Shown: positions 17,130 through 26,462, counted from the stretch's first letter. The stretch is 64,000 nucleotides of DNA from Geobacter sp. AOG2 (GCF_019972295.1 NZ_BLJA01000001.1:2484158-2548157), one strand, 5' to 3'. Notes: generated by a model not told the origin, from the letters alone. Numbers and translations: made by a program.

Positions 17130-17558
17130 ATGGCACACGCACAGCAGGGCAACACCGTATCGGTCCACTACATCGGAACCCTCGACAACGGGCGCATCTT
17201 TCATAGCACGACCGACGAAGAACCACTCGTGTTCACCATCGGCCAAAACCAGGTCTTTCCGGCCCTGGAACGGGCCGTAACCGGCATGGCCGTGGGGGAA
17301 ACGGTCAATATCGTCATCCCGGCCGACGAGGCCTACGGGCCGCGCTTGAAAGAGAACATCATTCGGGTGGAACGGACGTACTTTCCCGCTGAAAAAGAGA
17401 TCACGATTGGTCAAAAACTCAGCATCAGTTTCACGGGCGGCGGGGAACGGGTCGTACAAATTGTCGGTTTCAGCGAGACCGAGGTGACCCTGGACGGCAA
17501 TCATCCCCTGGCCGGCCTGGATCTGACCTTTGCTCTGCGACTGGACGGCATAGAATGA
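17130..17558 (+). CDS. FKBP-type (SlyD-like) peptidyl-prolyl cis-trans isomerase in a nif context
   Basis: 142-residue cytosolic foldase. The FKBP half is NTVSVHYIGTLDNGRIFHST, PLVFTIGQNQVFPALERAV and GMAVGETVNIVIPADEAYGP. The inserted chaperone flap spans about residues 70-120. The closing strand GNHPLAGLDLTFALRLDGIE is SlyD-like. The His-rich SlyD tail is absent. AAGGAG precedes ATG 17130. It lies under a sigma-54 promoter, 47 nt upstream of cowN and convergent with nifH. NifH maturation in Azotobacter needs a prolyl isomerase of another family (NifM), so this protein may play that part here; that is inference. Confidence 0.88.
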   Translation: MAHAQQGNTVSVHYIGTLDNGRIFHSTTDEEPLVFTIGQNQVFPALERAVTGMAVGETVNIVIPADEAYGPRLKENIIRVERTYFPAEKEITIGQKLSISFTGGGERVVQIVGFSETEVTLDGNHPLAGLDLTFALRLDGIE

Positions 17559-17605
17559 ATCAAGTGGTTTCCCGATAAAAATAAATAATCCGAAAGGCAG
17601 GCTTC

Positions 17606-17914
17606 ATGGAGGCAAAAACCGCAAAGCCGGACCGTTACGTATCGTTCGCCGGTATCAACGGCGATGAGAACTCACGGGTACTGATGGAAATGCTGCGCCG
17701 GCACATCGATGACCCGGAAAAGACCAACGCCTTCTGGGAGAAGTTCAAGGAGAAGCTGAACAGTGTGGGAGAACCGGACAAGACCTGCGGCCGCTGTCTT
17801 GACGAGCTGTTTCTGGTCCATTCCTACATCAACAACATCAGGGAGCTCTTCGAGACCTACGACGACCGGGATGCCCTGGAGTTACTGGAGCAGATCGAGG
17901 AGGAAAGCTGCTGA
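17606..17914 (+). CDS. cowN: N2-fixation sustaining protein CowN
   Basis: 102-residue cytosolic protein of the CowN family, which protects Mo-nitrogenase from inhibition by carbon monoxide. Recognised by [58 protein letters not shown] and [13 protein letters not shown], all of which match family positions. ATG 17606 has AGGCAGG upstream and follows the FKBP gene by 47 nt in what looks like one transcript. It ends at a hairpin shared with convergent nifH. A CxxC (KTCGRCLDE) near residue 61 appears to be an insertion relative to proteobacterial CowN. Confidence 0.85.
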   Translation: MEAKTAKPDRYVSFAGINGDENSRVLMEMLRRHIDDPEKTNAFWEKFKEKLNSVGEPDKTCGRCLDELFLVHSYINNIRELFETYDDRDALELLEQIEEESC

Positions 17915-17918
17915 AACA

Positions 17919-17950
17919 AAAAGCCGCATTCCCGAAAGAATGCGGCTTTT
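17919..17950. terminator. Bidirectional terminator between cowN and nifH
   Basis: A 13-bp perfect stem AAAAGCCGCATTC/GAATGCGGCTTTT closes a 6-nt loop. It has A and T tracts on both sides, so it can stop cowN (plus) and nifH (minus). It shows that nifH is transcribed without nifD/nifK behind it. Confidence 0.85.
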
Positions 17951-17980
17951 CTGTCTTCCACTATCTGACGGCGCAAGAAA

Positions 17981-18856
<876 letters not shown>

Positions 18857-19013
18857 TCATCCACTATAGTGGATTTACCACTGTTTTGAGGTAGCACAAT
18901 CAAGGCGCTACGGCTGCGCACGCATCACCGTATCCCCGGCCTCTTGAGCTGTATGCTCCGTTCAGTTCCCACAACTGGTTGTCGCCATTATTCTCCAGAC
19001 TATGTTCATTCGT

Positions 19014-19059
19014 TCAAAAAACAAAACGCCCCGCCTCTCATCTGCGAGAGCGGGGCGTT
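19014..19059 (-). terminator. Terminator inside the nifH leader
   Basis: On the minus strand AACGCCCCGC/GCGGGGCGTT (19025-19059) forms a 10-bp GC-rich stem extended by TCTC/GAGA around a 6-nt loop GCAGAT, and is followed by TTTTGTTTTTTG. It lies about 180 nt before the nifH start and downstream of the candidate promoter at 19127-19142, so nifH expression from that promoter would require antitermination. Confidence 0.75.
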
Positions 19060-19093
19060 GGCGCCGATTGCACGGGATTTGTGTAAATATCGG

Positions 19094-19113
19094 TGACATG
19101 GTCGAGCATGTCA
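19094..19113 (-). promoter_or_regulatory. Hexaloop hairpin in the nifH leader, candidate antiterminator site
   Basis: The minus strand forms a perfect 7-bp stem TGACATG/CATGTCA around the hexaloop CTCGAC, just after the predicted transcription start and before the leader terminator. Paired hexaloop hairpins ahead of terminators are the targets of ANTAR-domain antiterminators, but the usual A at loop position 1 is absent, while the G at position 4 is present. Confidence 0.4.
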
Positions 19114-19126
19114 TGTTCAGCAGTGT

Positions 19127-19142
19127 TACATAATACGTGCCA
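19127..19142 (-). promoter_or_regulatory. Sigma-54-like promoter upstream of nifH
   Basis: The minus strand reads TGGCACGTATTATGTA. The -24 box TGGCACG is perfect, but the -12 box has GT instead of GC. Transcription would start near 19117 and give a leader of about 270 nt. No better candidate is seen between the leader terminator and nifH. Confidence 0.5.
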
Positions 19143-19285
19143 ACAAGACTAAAAACAGTTAAAGGCCCTCAAACAGCTTGTTTCCAACCATTCTTCGTCA
19201 CTTGCCGTAACGCGGCGCCCAAAACAAATGATTAATTAATAGGCATACAGCAAACAATACAGGGCAACAAACATGGTAGTGACGA

Positions 19286-20302
19286 TCAGACGTACTCGAT
19301 CCGTTCTCCATTACGCAAGGCATTGCGGACAGCGGTCAATCGGGCGTCCATTTCCTCAAAGGCGGCCATGTTGGCCCGTTCGGCGGGACTAGTGGCTATA
19401 ATGGCCCGCACTCCTCCGTTCTTGAACACCAGTCGCCGATCCCCCATAAGGGCCAGGATGGGGTCATGGGTGGCCATCAGCACAATCTTGTGCCCGTCAA
19501 CGAGGGTCCGCACCGCTTTTTTCCGATCGATACCAGCGTTTTCGATCTCATCAATAAGCACAATGGGCGAGGTGCTGAGACAGGAGGTGTCGGCGATCAT
19601 CAGCGCCCGTGACTGGCCGCCGGACAGGGCCGTAACCGGGGTTTGGGGCGAGAAGTTTTCCCCAGCCAGTTCATTGGCCTTTTCGATGATGGTTCGGGTG
19701 ACTCCGGCCACGTCGTTTACCATGCGGCTCTCGGCGTGCATGGCGATAAACTCCTCCACGCTCAGGTCCATGACGAAGTTCATGTTCTGGGAGAGTTGGG
19801 CCACCAATTTATGCTCCAGGGAGAAACGACGCGTCGGGTCGGGCACGGCACCATTGATCAGCACCCGGCGGCGGGTGGGCGTATCCCCCTGGGCCATCCA
19901 TTCGATATCGGCCAGGAAGCGGCTCTTGCCGGAACCGGTCGGGCCGACGATGGAAACCACCTCCCCCGGCGTTACGGTCAGCACGAACCCCTCGTCGGCA
20001 CCGTTCTTGTCTACCCCCCCCTGGATGGTTATGGAGCCGATGGTCGGACCATTCTGTTTTTCCTGAAGCGAAATCAGGAGTGTCATAAAGGCGCTGAACT
20101 GTTCCCCCAACTCCCGGCGTTCGATCCCCAGATCTTCCAGTACCTCGGGTGGGATGCGCTCGATATAGGCGCCCACCGACTCGTCGGCCGACGGCAGCAT
20201 CAGCCCCAGGGAGGTGAAGAAATCCTCCGCATAGGGATAGTTACGCAGCAGATCCCCGCTCGGCATGGCGCTGTAGGGTACGGTATCATGATCGGTTGTC
20301 AT
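19286..20302 (-). CDS. Soluble ABC-type ATPase with N-terminal helical (DUF1858-like) module
   Basis: 338 residues, no membrane segment. The N-terminal 60 residues (GDLLRNYPYAEDFFTSLGLM) resemble the small helical DUF1858/ScdA_N module. Then comes an ABC ATPase domain: Walker A GPTGSGKSRF, Q-loop region AQLSQNMNF, signature LSGGQSRALM, Walker B SPIVLIDEIENAGID and switch MATHDP. The Walker B shape (VLIDEIEN) and the wide insert are not those of a typical importer. No permease gene is adjacent. Its start overlaps the GTPase gene by 4 nt (ATGA), so the three genes are translated together. Function unknown; an energy-coupled assembly or delivery role is inferred. Confidence 0.8.
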   Translation of the reverse strand: MTTDHDTVPYSAMPSGDLLRNYPYAEDFFTSLGLMLPSADESVGAYIERIPPEVLEDLGIERRELGEQFSAFMTLLISLQEKQNGPTIGSITIQGGVDKNGADEGFVLTVTPGEVVSIVGPTGSGKSRFLADIEWMAQGDTPTRRRVLINGAVPDPTRRFSLEHKLVAQLSQNMNFVMDLSVEEFIAMHAESRMVNDVAGVTRTIIEKANELAGENFSPQTPVTALSGGQSRALMIADTSCLSTSPIVLIDEIENAGIDRKKAVRTLVDGHKIVLMATHDPILALMGDRRLVFKNGGVRAIIATSPAERANMAAFEEMDARLTAVRNALRNGERIEYV

Positions 20303-20985
20303 GTAAAATCCATCTTCCTGACATTACCCATCTGGTAATCACTGCCGATACGGCGCTGGCCGAGACAGTAGGAACAGAGCGCCGCAGGCATGGTAAAGCG
20401 CAATAACCTGCCGGTGAGGGAGACCGTCTCCTTGGCGGCGGACAAAAGCCGACCCAGTTCATACCCCCCCTGGCCGGTTAGACCGTTGACATTGATTATG
20501 ACGGCTCCAGGATTGACCTGTTGCACCCGGTATGCGAACACCTCCCGTTCAGCCTGGGAGACGATGTCCCCCTTGGTGACCACCACGATGTCCGCCATCT
20601 TGAGCATCGGCCCGATCTTGCGCGGCGTATCCACCCCGCTCAGATTGTCGATCACGCAGACCGCGCACACATCCTTAATGTGGGGCGCGCAGCGGTTACA
20701 CAAACCGGCGCTCTCTGAGATCAGCAGGTCGAAGCCGCGCTGTTCCCCCCATTGCAGGCACTCCTGGATATTGCTGACGAAGAAATGGTCGGGGCAGAGG
20801 TTGCCGGACAGGCCGGTTTTTGCCTCGATGCCTTTCCGTTCGTACAGGGCCTGGTCCCCGGTGGAGAGACAGTCGAACTTTATGACGCCTACCTTCACCC
20901 CCTCCCCTTGCAGCGCCTCGGCCGCCTTGATGATCACGGAGGTCTTGCCCGATGAGGGCGGCCCAGCCACGGTGATCAGCCTCAT
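20299..20985 (-). CDS. G3E/HypB-UreG-like GTPase with cysteine motifs
   Basis: 228 residues. The P-loop GPPSSGKTSVIIKAAEAL is followed by VGVIKFDCLSTGD, FDLLISESAGLCNRCAPHI and VVVTKGDIVSQAE (TKGD in place of NKxD). This is the order seen in metallochaperone GTPases such as HypB and UreG. Extra cysteines (GNLCPDHF; CNRC then KDVCAVC; a C-terminal CSYC) could hold metal or an Fe-S cluster. It overlaps both neighbours by 4 nt. It is probably a nucleotide switch for metal or cofactor insertion into an unknown target. Confidence 0.8.
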   Translation of the reverse strand: MRLITVAGPPSSGKTSVIIKAAEALQGEGVKVGVIKFDCLSTGDQALYERKGIEAKTGLSGNLCPDHFFVSNIQECLQWGEQRGFDLLISESAGLCNRCAPHIKDVCAVCVIDNLSGVDTPRKIGPMLKMADIVVVTKGDIVSQAEREVFAYRVQQVNPGAVIINVNGLTGQGGYELGRLLSAAKETVSLTGRLLRFTMPAALCSYCLGQRRIGSDYQMGNVRKMDFT

Positions 20986-22223
20986 GTTCCGCTCCCCGCG
21001 AACGACCGGAGAAAGGTCGCATTGACCTCCACCAGCAGGGACTTGATGTCATTGTCCTTCACGTACTCCCAACCGATCCATTTGAAGGTCGCATCGTCCG
21101 GCAAGCCGTTGTCCACGTCGGGATGGACCGCCGGGAACGAGGCTCCGGCGCAGATCCCCGCCACTTGCGCCCCGGTCAGGAAATCGACCAGCGGTTGCAG
21201 CGCTTCGCGTTTTCCGGTCTTGACCAGCATGGTCACCGGACTGACCAGGGCGCCATCCTCCGGCCAGATGATGCTGATCCCCTGCCGGTCCCGCAGGTGC
21301 CGGGCAAAAAAGTACGGCATGACACTGACGGCAGGCGCATCCACACTGCCGGTGGCGGCGGCCTTGACCATCTGTGAGGGGTGCCAGCCGTACCGGACGT
21401 TTTCACCCAGACGGGATATGCCGTCCTCCCCGTGATCCTTGCGGATCGACAGCAACAGGGTCTCGCAGAAGGAACCGTCCCGGTTGCCGCGGATGGCGAC
21501 ACTCTTGCAATAGGCAGGCTTCAGGAGATCGTTCCAGGTCGAAGGGACTGGCCGGTCCCCGAGGCGCGCATGGTCGGCCACCATCACCAGCAGGTTCATG
21601 GCCAGCATGGTATACTGCCCTTGGGGATCGATCACCCCCAGCCGTGCCAGGTGCCGGTCTCCGCCAAAGGTGGAAACGCTGGTGAACAGACCCGGCTTGA
21701 TGAAACGCTCCACGAAGGGGCGGTGGAAGAAGCTGTTGAAGCCGGGGGTTACGATAATATCCGGCATGTCGTCAATGGATTTAAAATGATCCACCAGGGC
21801 ATAGTAATCGACGTCATGGTTGGCGTTACCCTCAAGGCAATGGGTGAAGGAGGCGCGCACTTCCGGGGGCAGAGTGTCCAGGTACGCCTCGAAGGCCTCC
21901 TCTATCGGCACCTTAAGCGGGCAGGGAAGCAGGGCGAACAGATTGAGGGGGCGGCCCGCCGCCTCGGGCACCGCCAGCTTCCGCGCCGTCCGGGCGGCCA
22001 CGGCAATCGCCTCGTCCAACTGCCGGCAGAACAGATCGGCGTTGAGGTTCCGTGCCGCAAGGAGAGTACGGAGCGTCACCACCGTCCCGAATGACGTACG
22101 CAAACCTTCATCAGCAACCATCTCCAGGCCGGCATTGACGAATACCGGCAGGGTTTCCGGGTGGTTGGCGAGTATGTGGCCGAGGTTTGAATTGAGTAAT
22201 GAGGACGGTGCGACGGTATCCAT
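20982..22223 (-). CDS. Cytosolic substrate-binding-like protein with N-terminal DUF1858-like module
   Basis: 413 residues. The N-terminal 70 residues (NLGHILANHPETLPVFVNAG, ADLFCRQLDEAIAVAARTA) look like the DUF1858/ScdA_N helical module also present at the start of the ABC ATPase of this operon. The rest resembles a type 2 periplasmic binding fold (PDIIVTPGFNSFFHRPFVER, NLLVMVADHARLGDRPVPST, AVSVMPYFFARHLRDRQGIS, LVSPVTMLVKTGKREALQPL, WIGWEYVKDNDI). There is no signal peptide, so it should stay in the cytoplasm, which is odd for a binding protein. First gene of the operon, 36 nt after the predicted sigma-54 start site. Confidence 0.78.
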   Translation of the reverse strand: MDTVAPSSLLNSNLGHILANHPETLPVFVNAGLEMVADEGLRTSFGTVVTLRTLLAARNLNADLFCRQLDEAIAVAARTARKLAVPEAAGRPLNLFALLPCPLKVPIEEAFEAYLDTLPPEVRASFTHCLEGNANHDVDYYALVDHFKSIDDMPDIIVTPGFNSFFHRPFVERFIKPGLFTSVSTFGGDRHLARLGVIDPQGQYTMLAMNLLVMVADHARLGDRPVPSTWNDLLKPAYCKSVAIRGNRDGSFCETLLLSIRKDHGEDGISRLGENVRYGWHPSQMVKAAATGSVDAPAVSVMPYFFARHLRDRQGISIIWPEDGALVSPVTMLVKTGKREALQPLVDFLTGAQVAGICAGASFPAVHPDVDNGLPDDATFKWIGWEYVKDNDIKSLLVEVNATFLRSFAGSGT

Positions 22224-22269
22224 GTGGTTCCTCGGTATGGGTGCGGATTGTCTTCAATTCGATTGATCA

Positions 22270-22285
22270 AGCATAATGCTTGCCA
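22270..22285 (-). promoter_or_regulatory. Sigma-54 promoter of the binding-protein/GTPase/ATPase operon
   Basis: The minus strand reads TGGCAAGCATTATGCT: GG and GC are exactly ten bases apart and the -24 box is TGGCAAG. The predicted start near 22259 lies about 36 nt before the first gene. The remaining gap 22286-22570 shows no gene and no other clear signal. Confidence 0.65.
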
Positions 22286-22570
22286 GTGCATGGCAAGAAG
22301 CCGCCAATCCTTCAAAAGAAGGGGTTGGCAGCTCTTGATGCGCTCCGGTGAGCCAGCTTTCCGAGCAGGGATGACTAATTAATGGGCAGGCGTAACCGGC
22401 AGGGAGACACGCGGAATAGAATGAAGTGGACAAAAATCAAGTTCCCTCCTCCATCGGGGGAAGATCAAGGAGAGGAAGAAAACTCTGTTGCAAATTCAAC
22501 TAACTCTCCCGCCGGGTGAGGAACTTTAGGCGATTATGGATTATGCCGTTATCCCGCTCATCCCCGTAAC

Positions 22571-24931
22571 TTACAGAACATCATGTTCTGTGCGAGTGAC
22601 AATTTCATCCTGCAACTCCTTGGAGAGGTCGCAGAAGTAATCGCTGTAGCCCGCCACACGCACGATCAGGTCCCGATGATTTTCAGGGTCAGCCTGGGCG
22701 GCCCGCAGGGTTTCTGCGCCCACCACGTTGAATTGGACATGGTGGCCATCCATACGGAAATAGCTCCTGACCAGGTTGGCCATCTTGTCGATCCCCTCCT
22801 CACCCTCCACCAACGCGGGCGTGAACTTCATATTGAGCAGGGTGCCGCCGGTGCGGATATGGTCCATCTTCCCGGCGGACTTAATGACACTGGTGGGGCC
22901 GTTTCGGTCCGCCCCCTGGACCGGCGAGATCCCCTCGGAAAGCGGCATGCCCGCCCGACGGCCATCCGGCGTAGCCCCCACGACCGAGCCGAAGTAGACG
23001 TGGCAGGTGGTGGGGAGCATCTCCACCCGGTAGTGCCCCCCCTTGCTGTTGGGCCTACCGTCCACGGCGGTGAAGAAACTCTCGAAAACCCGGCGCATCA
23101 GGTCGTCGGCATAGTCGTCGTCATTGCCGTACTTGTGGGTCCGGCTGAGCAGGCGCTGGCGGAGCAACTCCTGCCCCTCGAAATCCGAGTTGAGGGAATC
23201 CTGCAGCACCGCCAGAGGTAGGCGGCCGGAATCGAAAACCTGCTCCTTGAGAGCGGCCAGACAGTCGGTAATGCTCCCGATGCCCACCCCCTGGATGAAG
23301 GTGTTATTGTAGCGGGCTCCGCCAGCATTGTAGTCCAGTCCCTTCTTGATGCAGTCGTCGATCAGCACCGACAGGAACGGAGCCGGCATGAGTTCGGCGA
23401 ACATCTGCTCGATCAACTGGTTTCCGGCCATCTTGATTTCGATGAAGTGGCGCAACTGCGCTTCGAAAGCGGCGTACAGGTCGTCGAACGTGAAAAAGGT
23501 GGCCGGGTCGCCGGTATGTGATCCCACCTGACGGCCGGTGCGCGGGTCCATGCCGCTATGCAGGGCCAGTTCCAGCAATTTCACCAAGTTGAAGTACCCG
23601 GTGAGGATGTAGGCCTCCTTGCCAAAGGCCCCCACCTCTACACAGCCACTACACCCGCCCGCCCGGGCGTCCGTCAAGCTTTTCCCCTGGCGCAGTTGTT
23701 CCTCCACCACGCTGTCGGCGTTGAAAATGGAAGGGAAGCCGTAGCCTTTCCTGATCACCCGCAGGGCATGCTTGAGGAAGGCATCAGGGGATTTGCGGGA
23801 AAGCTGGATGTTGCTGCTGGGTTGGAGCAGGTGCATCTCGTCGATGATATCCAGCAGGATGTGGGACACCTCGTTGGCGCCGTCGGAACCGTCCGGCAGG
23901 AGCCCCCCCAGATTAATATTGGCAAAGTCTGTGTAGGTGCCGCTCTCAGCCGCTGTTACCCCCACCTTGGGGGGCGACGGATGATTGTTGAATTTGACGA
24001 AAAAACACTCCAGGAGTTCCCGCGCGACCTCCCGGGTCAAAAGCCCCTCGGCCAGGCCCTTTTCGTAGAACGGCAAGAGGTGCTGATCCAGGTGTCCAGG
24101 ACTCATGGAATCCCAGCCGTTCAACTCGGTGATGATGGCTAGGTGGCAGAACCAGTAGGCCTGGAGTGCTTCGTGGAAGTCACGGGGCGCGTGAGCCGGG
24201 ACATGGCGGCAGACCTCGGCGATACGCAGCAGTTCCATTCTGCGCGGTATATCCTGTTCCTGGAGGGCCAGGCGTTCGGCAAGTTCGGCATGCCGACCGG
24301 CAAACAGGATCACTGCGTCACAGGAGATATCCATGGCGGTAAGCTCTTCCCGTTTACGCCAAGCCAAGGGATCGCCGCTAAAGTCGAGCCGGGCGAGTTC
24401 ATCGGCGATCTCCGCCTTGAAGTCCACGAGTCCATGCTGGTAGAGCTTGCCATCCAGAACCGTGTGCCCCGGCGCCCGCTGTTCCATGAACTCGGTGAAG
24501 ATACCGGCGGCATAGGCCTCGTGCCATTCGGGCTTCAGCTGTGAAAAAATCTTGTCCCGCAGAGAGCGGCCGCGCCAGTAGGGAATCACGATATCCTCGT
24601 AGTCCCGGCGGCATTCTGCCGACACGGCGTAACTCGTCAAGGGGCGGGAGTCCAAAATCTCCAGGTCCTCAAGGCTGTGACAGGTCAGCTCCGGGTAGGT
24701 AGGCACCGCCTTGGGTTCGGGACCCCGTTCGCCGACGATTAGCTCCCCCTCCCCCAGCCAGATGGTCTTGTGGCGACAGATATGGAGAAAAGAGAGGGCG
24801 CGGGTCACCGGGATCGAGTATTTCCCTTCGTTCTCCCGGTAAAACTCCGTGATCAGCACCGCCCGTTCCGCGGAAATGCTCGGCCGGGCCTCCAGGCTCC
24901 TGCGCCGCAACCCCTCTGTACGTCCGGTCAT
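22571..24931 (-). CDS. Glycyl radical enzyme, HypD-like (putative trans-4-hydroxy-L-proline dehydratase)
   Basis: 786 residues of the pyruvate-formate-lyase superfamily. The thiyl cysteine lies in GGCSGCVEVGAFGKEAY near residue 430, with the catalytic Glu two residues on. The glycyl radical is Gly761 in RVAGYSDYF. Long stretches agree with clostridial HypD as I recall it (ELIVGERG, CHSLEDLE, AGIFTEFMEQRAPGHTVLDG, TELNGWD, TYTDFANINLGG, YGNDDDYADD, MLPTTCHVYFG, DHIRTGGTLLN, RMDGHHVQFNV). The pocket His, Asp, Ser, Tyr and Thr residues appear kept. No proC is adjacent, so another substrate is possible. The activase lies 3 nt upstream. Confidence 0.8.
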   Translation of the reverse strand: MTGRTEGLRRRSLEARPSISAERAVLITEFYRENEGKYSIPVTRALSFLHICRHKTIWLGEGELIVGERGPEPKAVPTYPELTCHSLEDLEILDSRPLTSYAVSAECRRDYEDIVIPYWRGRSLRDKIFSQLKPEWHEAYAAGIFTEFMEQRAPGHTVLDGKLYQHGLVDFKAEIADELARLDFSGDPLAWRKREELTAMDISCDAVILFAGRHAELAERLALQEQDIPRRMELLRIAEVCRHVPAHAPRDFHEALQAYWFCHLAIITELNGWDSMSPGHLDQHLLPFYEKGLAEGLLTREVARELLECFFVKFNNHPSPPKVGVTAAESGTYTDFANINLGGLLPDGSDGANEVSHILLDIIDEMHLLQPSSNIQLSRKSPDAFLKHALRVIRKGYGFPSIFNADSVVEEQLRQGKSLTDARAGGCSGCVEVGAFGKEAYILTGYFNLVKLLELALHSGMDPRTGRQVGSHTGDPATFFTFDDLYAAFEAQLRHFIEIKMAGNQLIEQMFAELMPAPFLSVLIDDCIKKGLDYNAGGARYNNTFIQGVGIGSITDCLAALKEQVFDSGRLPLAVLQDSLNSDFEGQELLRQRLLSRTHKYGNDDDYADDLMRRVFESFFTAVDGRPNSKGGHYRVEMLPTTCHVYFGSVVGATPDGRRAGMPLSEGISPVQGADRNGPTSVIKSAGKMDHIRTGGTLLNMKFTPALVEGEEGIDKMANLVRSYFRMDGHHVQFNVVGAETLRAAQADPENHRDLIVRVAGYSDYFCDLSKELQDEIVTRTEHDVL

Positions 24932-24934
24932 GCC

Positions 24935-25816
24935 CTACCCTCCTATTTTGGTGACCAACCCCACGCTCCGAAATATCTTTGCCAACTCTTCCATACGCTC
25001 TTGGGTCGGCGTTGTCGTATCATTATCCGGGATGGCACGCCCCAGGCGACCAAGTTTACCGTGCCAGGTTCTATGAAAGGGGAGCAGGTTTACTTGACGC
25101 ACCCCTTGAATACCGGCTGTGAAACAGGCAGTTTCCGCCAAGTTTGCCTCATCGTCGTTCACGCCGGGGATGATGGGTACCCGTATCCAGATCGCACCGT
25201 GGACCAGTCCAAGGGCAGCTAGATTATCCAGAACCTGCCGGTTGCCCAGGCCCGTCGCCTCGCAATGCCGTCGGTCATCCATCAGCTTCAGGTCGTACAG
25301 GAACAGATCGGCCAGTTTTGATATCTCCAGCAGATGCTCCAAGGGAGCAAAACCGCCGGTGTCCACTGCGGTCCGTATCCCCTGTTCCCGGCAGGCAACA
25401 AGCAACGCCCGAAGGAACTCGAACTGCATGAGCGGCTCTCCGCCGGAAAAGGTGACACCCCCGGCCGATTCCTCATAAAAGATCCGGTCCTGCATGACGG
25501 CGGTCATCACCTGGGCCGTGGTCATCTCCCTACCGGCCAGGCTACGCGCGCCCGGAGGGCAGACCTCCACGCACGCCCCGCACAAAAGACAATCGGCCCC
25601 GCCCTGTTTACCATCCCCGATGATCGCTCGGGGGCAGGCAGCAATGCACTCCCCGCAGGCCAGGCAGCGGCTCTCCATGACGGTTGTCTCCGGCCGAGAG
25701 GCTTGGCTTTCGGGGTTATGACACCACCAGCAGCGCGCCGGGCACCCCTTCAGAAAAACCGTGGTGCGGATGCCGGGGCCATCTGAGATAGAATATTTCT
25801 GGATATTGAAGACCAT
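24935..25816 (-). CDS. Glycyl radical enzyme activating enzyme (radical SAM)
   Basis: Installs the glycyl radical on the downstream HypD-like enzyme using SAM. The N-terminus MVFNIQKYSISDGPGIRTTV is followed by the CxxxCxxC motif GCPARCWWC. Two 4Fe-4S ferredoxin motifs come next (CLACGECIAACP, CLLCGACVEVCP), as in the PflA group that activates dehydratase-type enzymes. SGGEPLMQ and the C-terminal barrel (VPIIPGVNDDEANL) follow. The ATG at 25814-25816 fits the family; another in-frame ATG lies three codons upstream (25825). Neither has a good SD. Confidence 0.93.
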   Translation of the reverse strand: MVFNIQKYSISDGPGIRTTVFLKGCPARCWWCHNPESQASRPETTVMESRCLACGECIAACPRAIIGDGKQGGADCLLCGACVEVCPPGARSLAGREMTTAQVMTAVMQDRIFYEESAGGVTFSGGEPLMQFEFLRALLVACREQGIRTAVDTGGFAPLEHLLEISKLADLFLYDLKLMDDRRHCEATGLGNRQVLDNLAALGLVHGAIWIRVPIIPGVNDDEANLAETACFTAGIQGVRQVNLLPFHRTWHGKLGRLGRAIPDNDTTTPTQERMEELAKIFRSVGLVTKIGG

Positions 25817-25964
25817 ACCGAACATCGGCGCAAAATAGCATGCATGTTCTTACTGTTACAAGATTTTTACCGCTATCTCGCGAATTCATTGACTCGGTGA
25901 ACAAATTTTCAAATTGCAAGTTCCGATTCAATTATTCTTTCCGCTATCTCAACCACGGAGCAAA

Positions 25965-25999
25965 AATAAAAAAAGGGCTGCACCGTTATGACGCAACCC
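25965..25999 (-). terminator. Intrinsic terminator downstream of the 26.0-kb hypothetical gene
   Basis: On the minus strand GGGTTGC/GCAGCCC (with one G-T pair) spans 25975-25999 and is followed by TTTTTTTTATTTT. It closes the transcript of the genes at 26040-27044 before the activase gene. Confidence 0.75.
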
Positions 26000-26039
26000 G
26001 CTGATTTGACCGGACCACTGTTCCGAGGAACGAGACGTT

Positions 26040-26450
26040 TCAAACGCACCGTTCTTCCAACTCAAGTATCGGTGACACCGTCACTCGGTAGGCACCTGCG
26101 AGGGAGGACGCCACAAAAGCGTTTTCCCATTCCTGGTACCGTTCCTGTTCACCCTCCAGAGGCACACGTTCCTTGCCGTCGTACCGGACCTCCCTAGCCA
26201 CAAAATCGAAACATGCCTGTTCCCTCACGCCGGAAGAGACATCAGTATCTATAAAGCTGGTGATAAAGATGATGGTGCCGTCGGTATCTATGGCGATTTC
26301 GGCCGGGCTATGGCCGCCAGCCCCGGCAAAATGGCTCGAACTCTGACAAGTAAGGACGCAAGCCGTGAAGCGATCAGAAATGTGGGCATGAAGGATGGTT
26401 CGCAACTCCTTCGATATGAGCCACGGCAGATTATTGGTATTCAAAAACAC
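26040..26450 (-). CDS. Hypothetical protein
   Basis: 136 residues with no family I recognise. No signal peptide or membrane segment. Readable pieces are LTCQSSSHFAGAGGHSPAEI, DTDGTIIFITSFIDTD and YDGKERVPLEGEQERYQEW. It follows the lipoprotein gene by 12 nt on the same strand and is closed by a strong terminator, so it is probably real and co-transcribed. The amino-acid composition is ordinary for a small soluble protein. Confidence 0.55.
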   Translation of the reverse strand: MFLNTNNLPWLISKELRTILHAHISDRFTACVLTCQSSSHFAGAGGHSPAEIAIDTDGTIIFITSFIDTDVSSGVREQACFDFVAREVRYDGKERVPLEGEQERYQEWENAFVASSLAGAYRVTVSPILELEERCV

Positions 26451-26462
26451 GCTTTATCAGCC

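Noticed and set aside
22324-22342. Plus-strand TTGGCAGC...GATGC as a sigma-54 site
   Set aside because: GG and GC are eleven, not ten, bases apart and no plus-strand gene follows.
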